DNA of 13,647 nt from Phycisphaerae bacterium (lineage in GTDB: Bacteria > Planctomycetota > Phycisphaerae > Phycisphaerales > Phycisphaeraceae). Below are positions 12,851 to 13,647 of the stretch, piece by piece (within the stretch, counting starts at the first letter, position 1; the number at the start of each line of letters is the position of its first letter). Made by a program: the position numbers and the translations under genes. The notes below the pieces were generated by a model. It did no database searches and was not told the DNA's origin. It was given only the letters and a program-made list of their open reading frames with translations. The DNA is taken from NCBI GenBank assembly GCA_002688155.1, contig NZCH01000097.1, forward strand, positions 1 through 13,647, written 5' to 3'.

Positions 12851-12856
12851 AAGGAG
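12851..12856 (+). promoter_or_regulatory. Shine-Dalgarno of the second aldolase
   Basis: AAGGAG lies 11 nt before the ATG at 12868, in the 29-nt gap after the isomerase stop. It supports this ATG and shows that the truncated gene at the window end has a genuine start. Confidence 0.75.
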
Positions 12857-12867
12857 AAAACAGCACC

Positions 12868-13647
12868 ATGGGATCAGATCAATCACCACCGGATTTGTTC
12901 GAAGGGATGCGGCGGTTCCGCGCGCAGCTGGCCACCGGTGCGCCGCAGATCTGTGGCGCCGTCACGTTTAACGACCCACTGGTAAGCGATGCGCTGGCCG
13001 ACTCGGTGGACATGCTCTGGTACGACCTGGAGCACAACGCCCTCGACCCCGCCGCCCTCAACGCCCACCTGCTCGCTGCGCGCTACAAACAGACCGCCAC
13101 CATCGTCCGCGTCGCCGATGTACATCCCGCGGTGCTCAAGCCCGTGCTCGATGCGGGCGCGACCGGCATCGTGGCGGCGCAGGTACATACCGTTGACGAG
13201 GTCGAACAGCTCGTGCGCAATTGCATGTATCCGCCCGACGGCACGCGCGGCTGTGGGCCGCGCGTGCCGACGAACTTCGGGCGGGCCGGGGGTACCGCGT
13301 ATCTGCGAATGGCAAACCAGACCATTTTTACTTCCGTGATGATCGAAACCGCCGAGGCGTTGGACGCAATCGATCAGATTGTGCGTGTGCCGCGGCTGGA
13401 TTCGGTGGTGATCGGGCCGTCCGACCTGGCCGGTGCCATTGACCAGCTTGACCGTGTGGACGGTCCAGCGGTCAACGAGGCGATCGACCGTGTCATTGCC
13501 GCAGCGAAGGCGGCGGGCATCTACGTGGGCATGGGCATGCCGGCTGATACCAGATTCGCTTCGACCATGCTCGCTCGCGGCGTGAACTGGATACAGTTCG
13601 GCAGCGATTTTGAATACATGATCCAGCACATTGATGCCAACGCGGAG
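12868..13647 (+). CDS. HpcH/HpaI family aldolase (second copy), 3' end outside window
   Basis: The frame from ATG 12868 stays open to the last base (260 codons) with no stop, so the C-terminus is cut by the window edge; family length suggests few residues are missing. It is a second HpcH/HpaI class II aldolase. D53-L-E55-H56 holds the general base, but the usual GP after it is NA. R81 (IVRVAD) should bind the pyruvate carboxylate, and E160 (MIETAEA) and D186 (GPSDLAGA) are the metal ligands. YPPDGTRGCGPRV (121-133) is the typical loop with the Arg-Gly turn. It differs clearly from the copy at 9921-10703 in flanking active-site residues, so the two likely accept different substrates or one acts in a separate step. 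It is the last visible gene of the rightward cluster and has a good ribosome binding site. Confidence 0.88.
   Translation, partial: MGSDQSPPDLFEGMRRFRAQLATGAPQICGAVTFNDPLVSDALADSVDMLWYDLEHNALDPAALNAHLLAARYKQTATIVRVADVHPAVLKPVLDAGATGIVAAQVHTVDEVEQLVRNCMYPPDGTRGCGPRVPTNFGRAGGTAYLRMANQTIFTSVMIETAEALDAIDQIVRVPRLDSVVIGPSDLAGAIDQLDRVDGPAVNEAIDRVIAAAKAAGIYVGMGMPADTRFASTMLARGVNWIQFGSDFEYMIQHIDANAE

Overview
The window is a GC-rich, densely coded bacterial stretch made almost entirely of soluble catabolic enzymes. No rRNA, tRNA, CRISPR array, insertion sequence, transporter or obvious transcription regulator is visible, and none of the encoded proteins has a convincing signal peptide or membrane segment. 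The gene mix (PIG-L deacetylase, DUF6807/PmoA-like protein, Gfo/Idh/MocA oxidoreductase, RraA-like aldolase, YetA/PcRGLX-like protein, repeated TIM-barrel isomerases and HpcH/HpaI aldolases) is the style of Planctomycetota and other polysaccharide-degrading environmental lineages (Latescibacterota, Hydrogenedentota, Poribacteria). This assignment is inferred from gene content only.

Layout. Positions 1-452 are non-coding: a 10-bp tandem repeat at the left edge, a 14-bp perfect palindrome, and a dense cluster of C-runs (G-quadruplex motif on the minus strand). A PIG-L family protein (453-1334, +) follows and ends at a hairpin. It converges with a four-gene minus-strand operon that runs leftwards from 5182: Gfo/Idh/MocA oxidoreductase (4049-5182), DUF6807 protein (3062-4048), RraA-like protein (2222-3016) and a sugar phosphate isomerase/epimerase-like TIM barrel (1368-2219). 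Gaps in this operon are 0, 45 and 2 nt. Diverging from it across a 73-bp region is a large YetA/exo-rhamnogalacturonan-lyase-like protein (5256-7949, +). A metal-dependent amidohydrolase (8261-9430, -) converges on that gene across about 310 nt.

A long regulatory-looking gap (9431-9920) separates the amidohydrolase from a rightward cluster: HpcH/HpaI aldolase (9921-10703), zinc-type alcohol dehydrogenase (10857-11930), a second TIM-barrel isomerase (12020-12838), and a second HpcH/HpaI aldolase (from 12868) cut by the window end. The gap holds a perfect CAGATA/TATCTG inverted repeat, two 8-bp direct repeats spaced 10 bp, four tandem degenerate 10-bp units, and two hairpins near the aldolase start.

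How the genes may work together (inference). The PcRGLX-like protein could cleave or bind imported pectin-type oligosaccharides in the cytoplasm. The Gfo/Idh/MocA enzyme, alcohol dehydrogenase and the two isomerase-like barrels would oxidise and rearrange the released sugars or sugar acids, and the RraA- and HpcH-type class II aldolases would cleave the resulting 2-keto acids to pyruvate plus aldehydes. The PIG-L protein and amidohydrolase could remove N- or O-acyl groups. No single known pathway fits the whole set, so the substrate remains open. Points most worth a second look are the altered metal-site motif in the PIG-L protein, the acidic low-complexity insert in the RraA-like protein, the missing structural-zinc cysteines in the dehydrogenase, two divergent aldolases in one cluster, and the repeat-rich intergenic regions.
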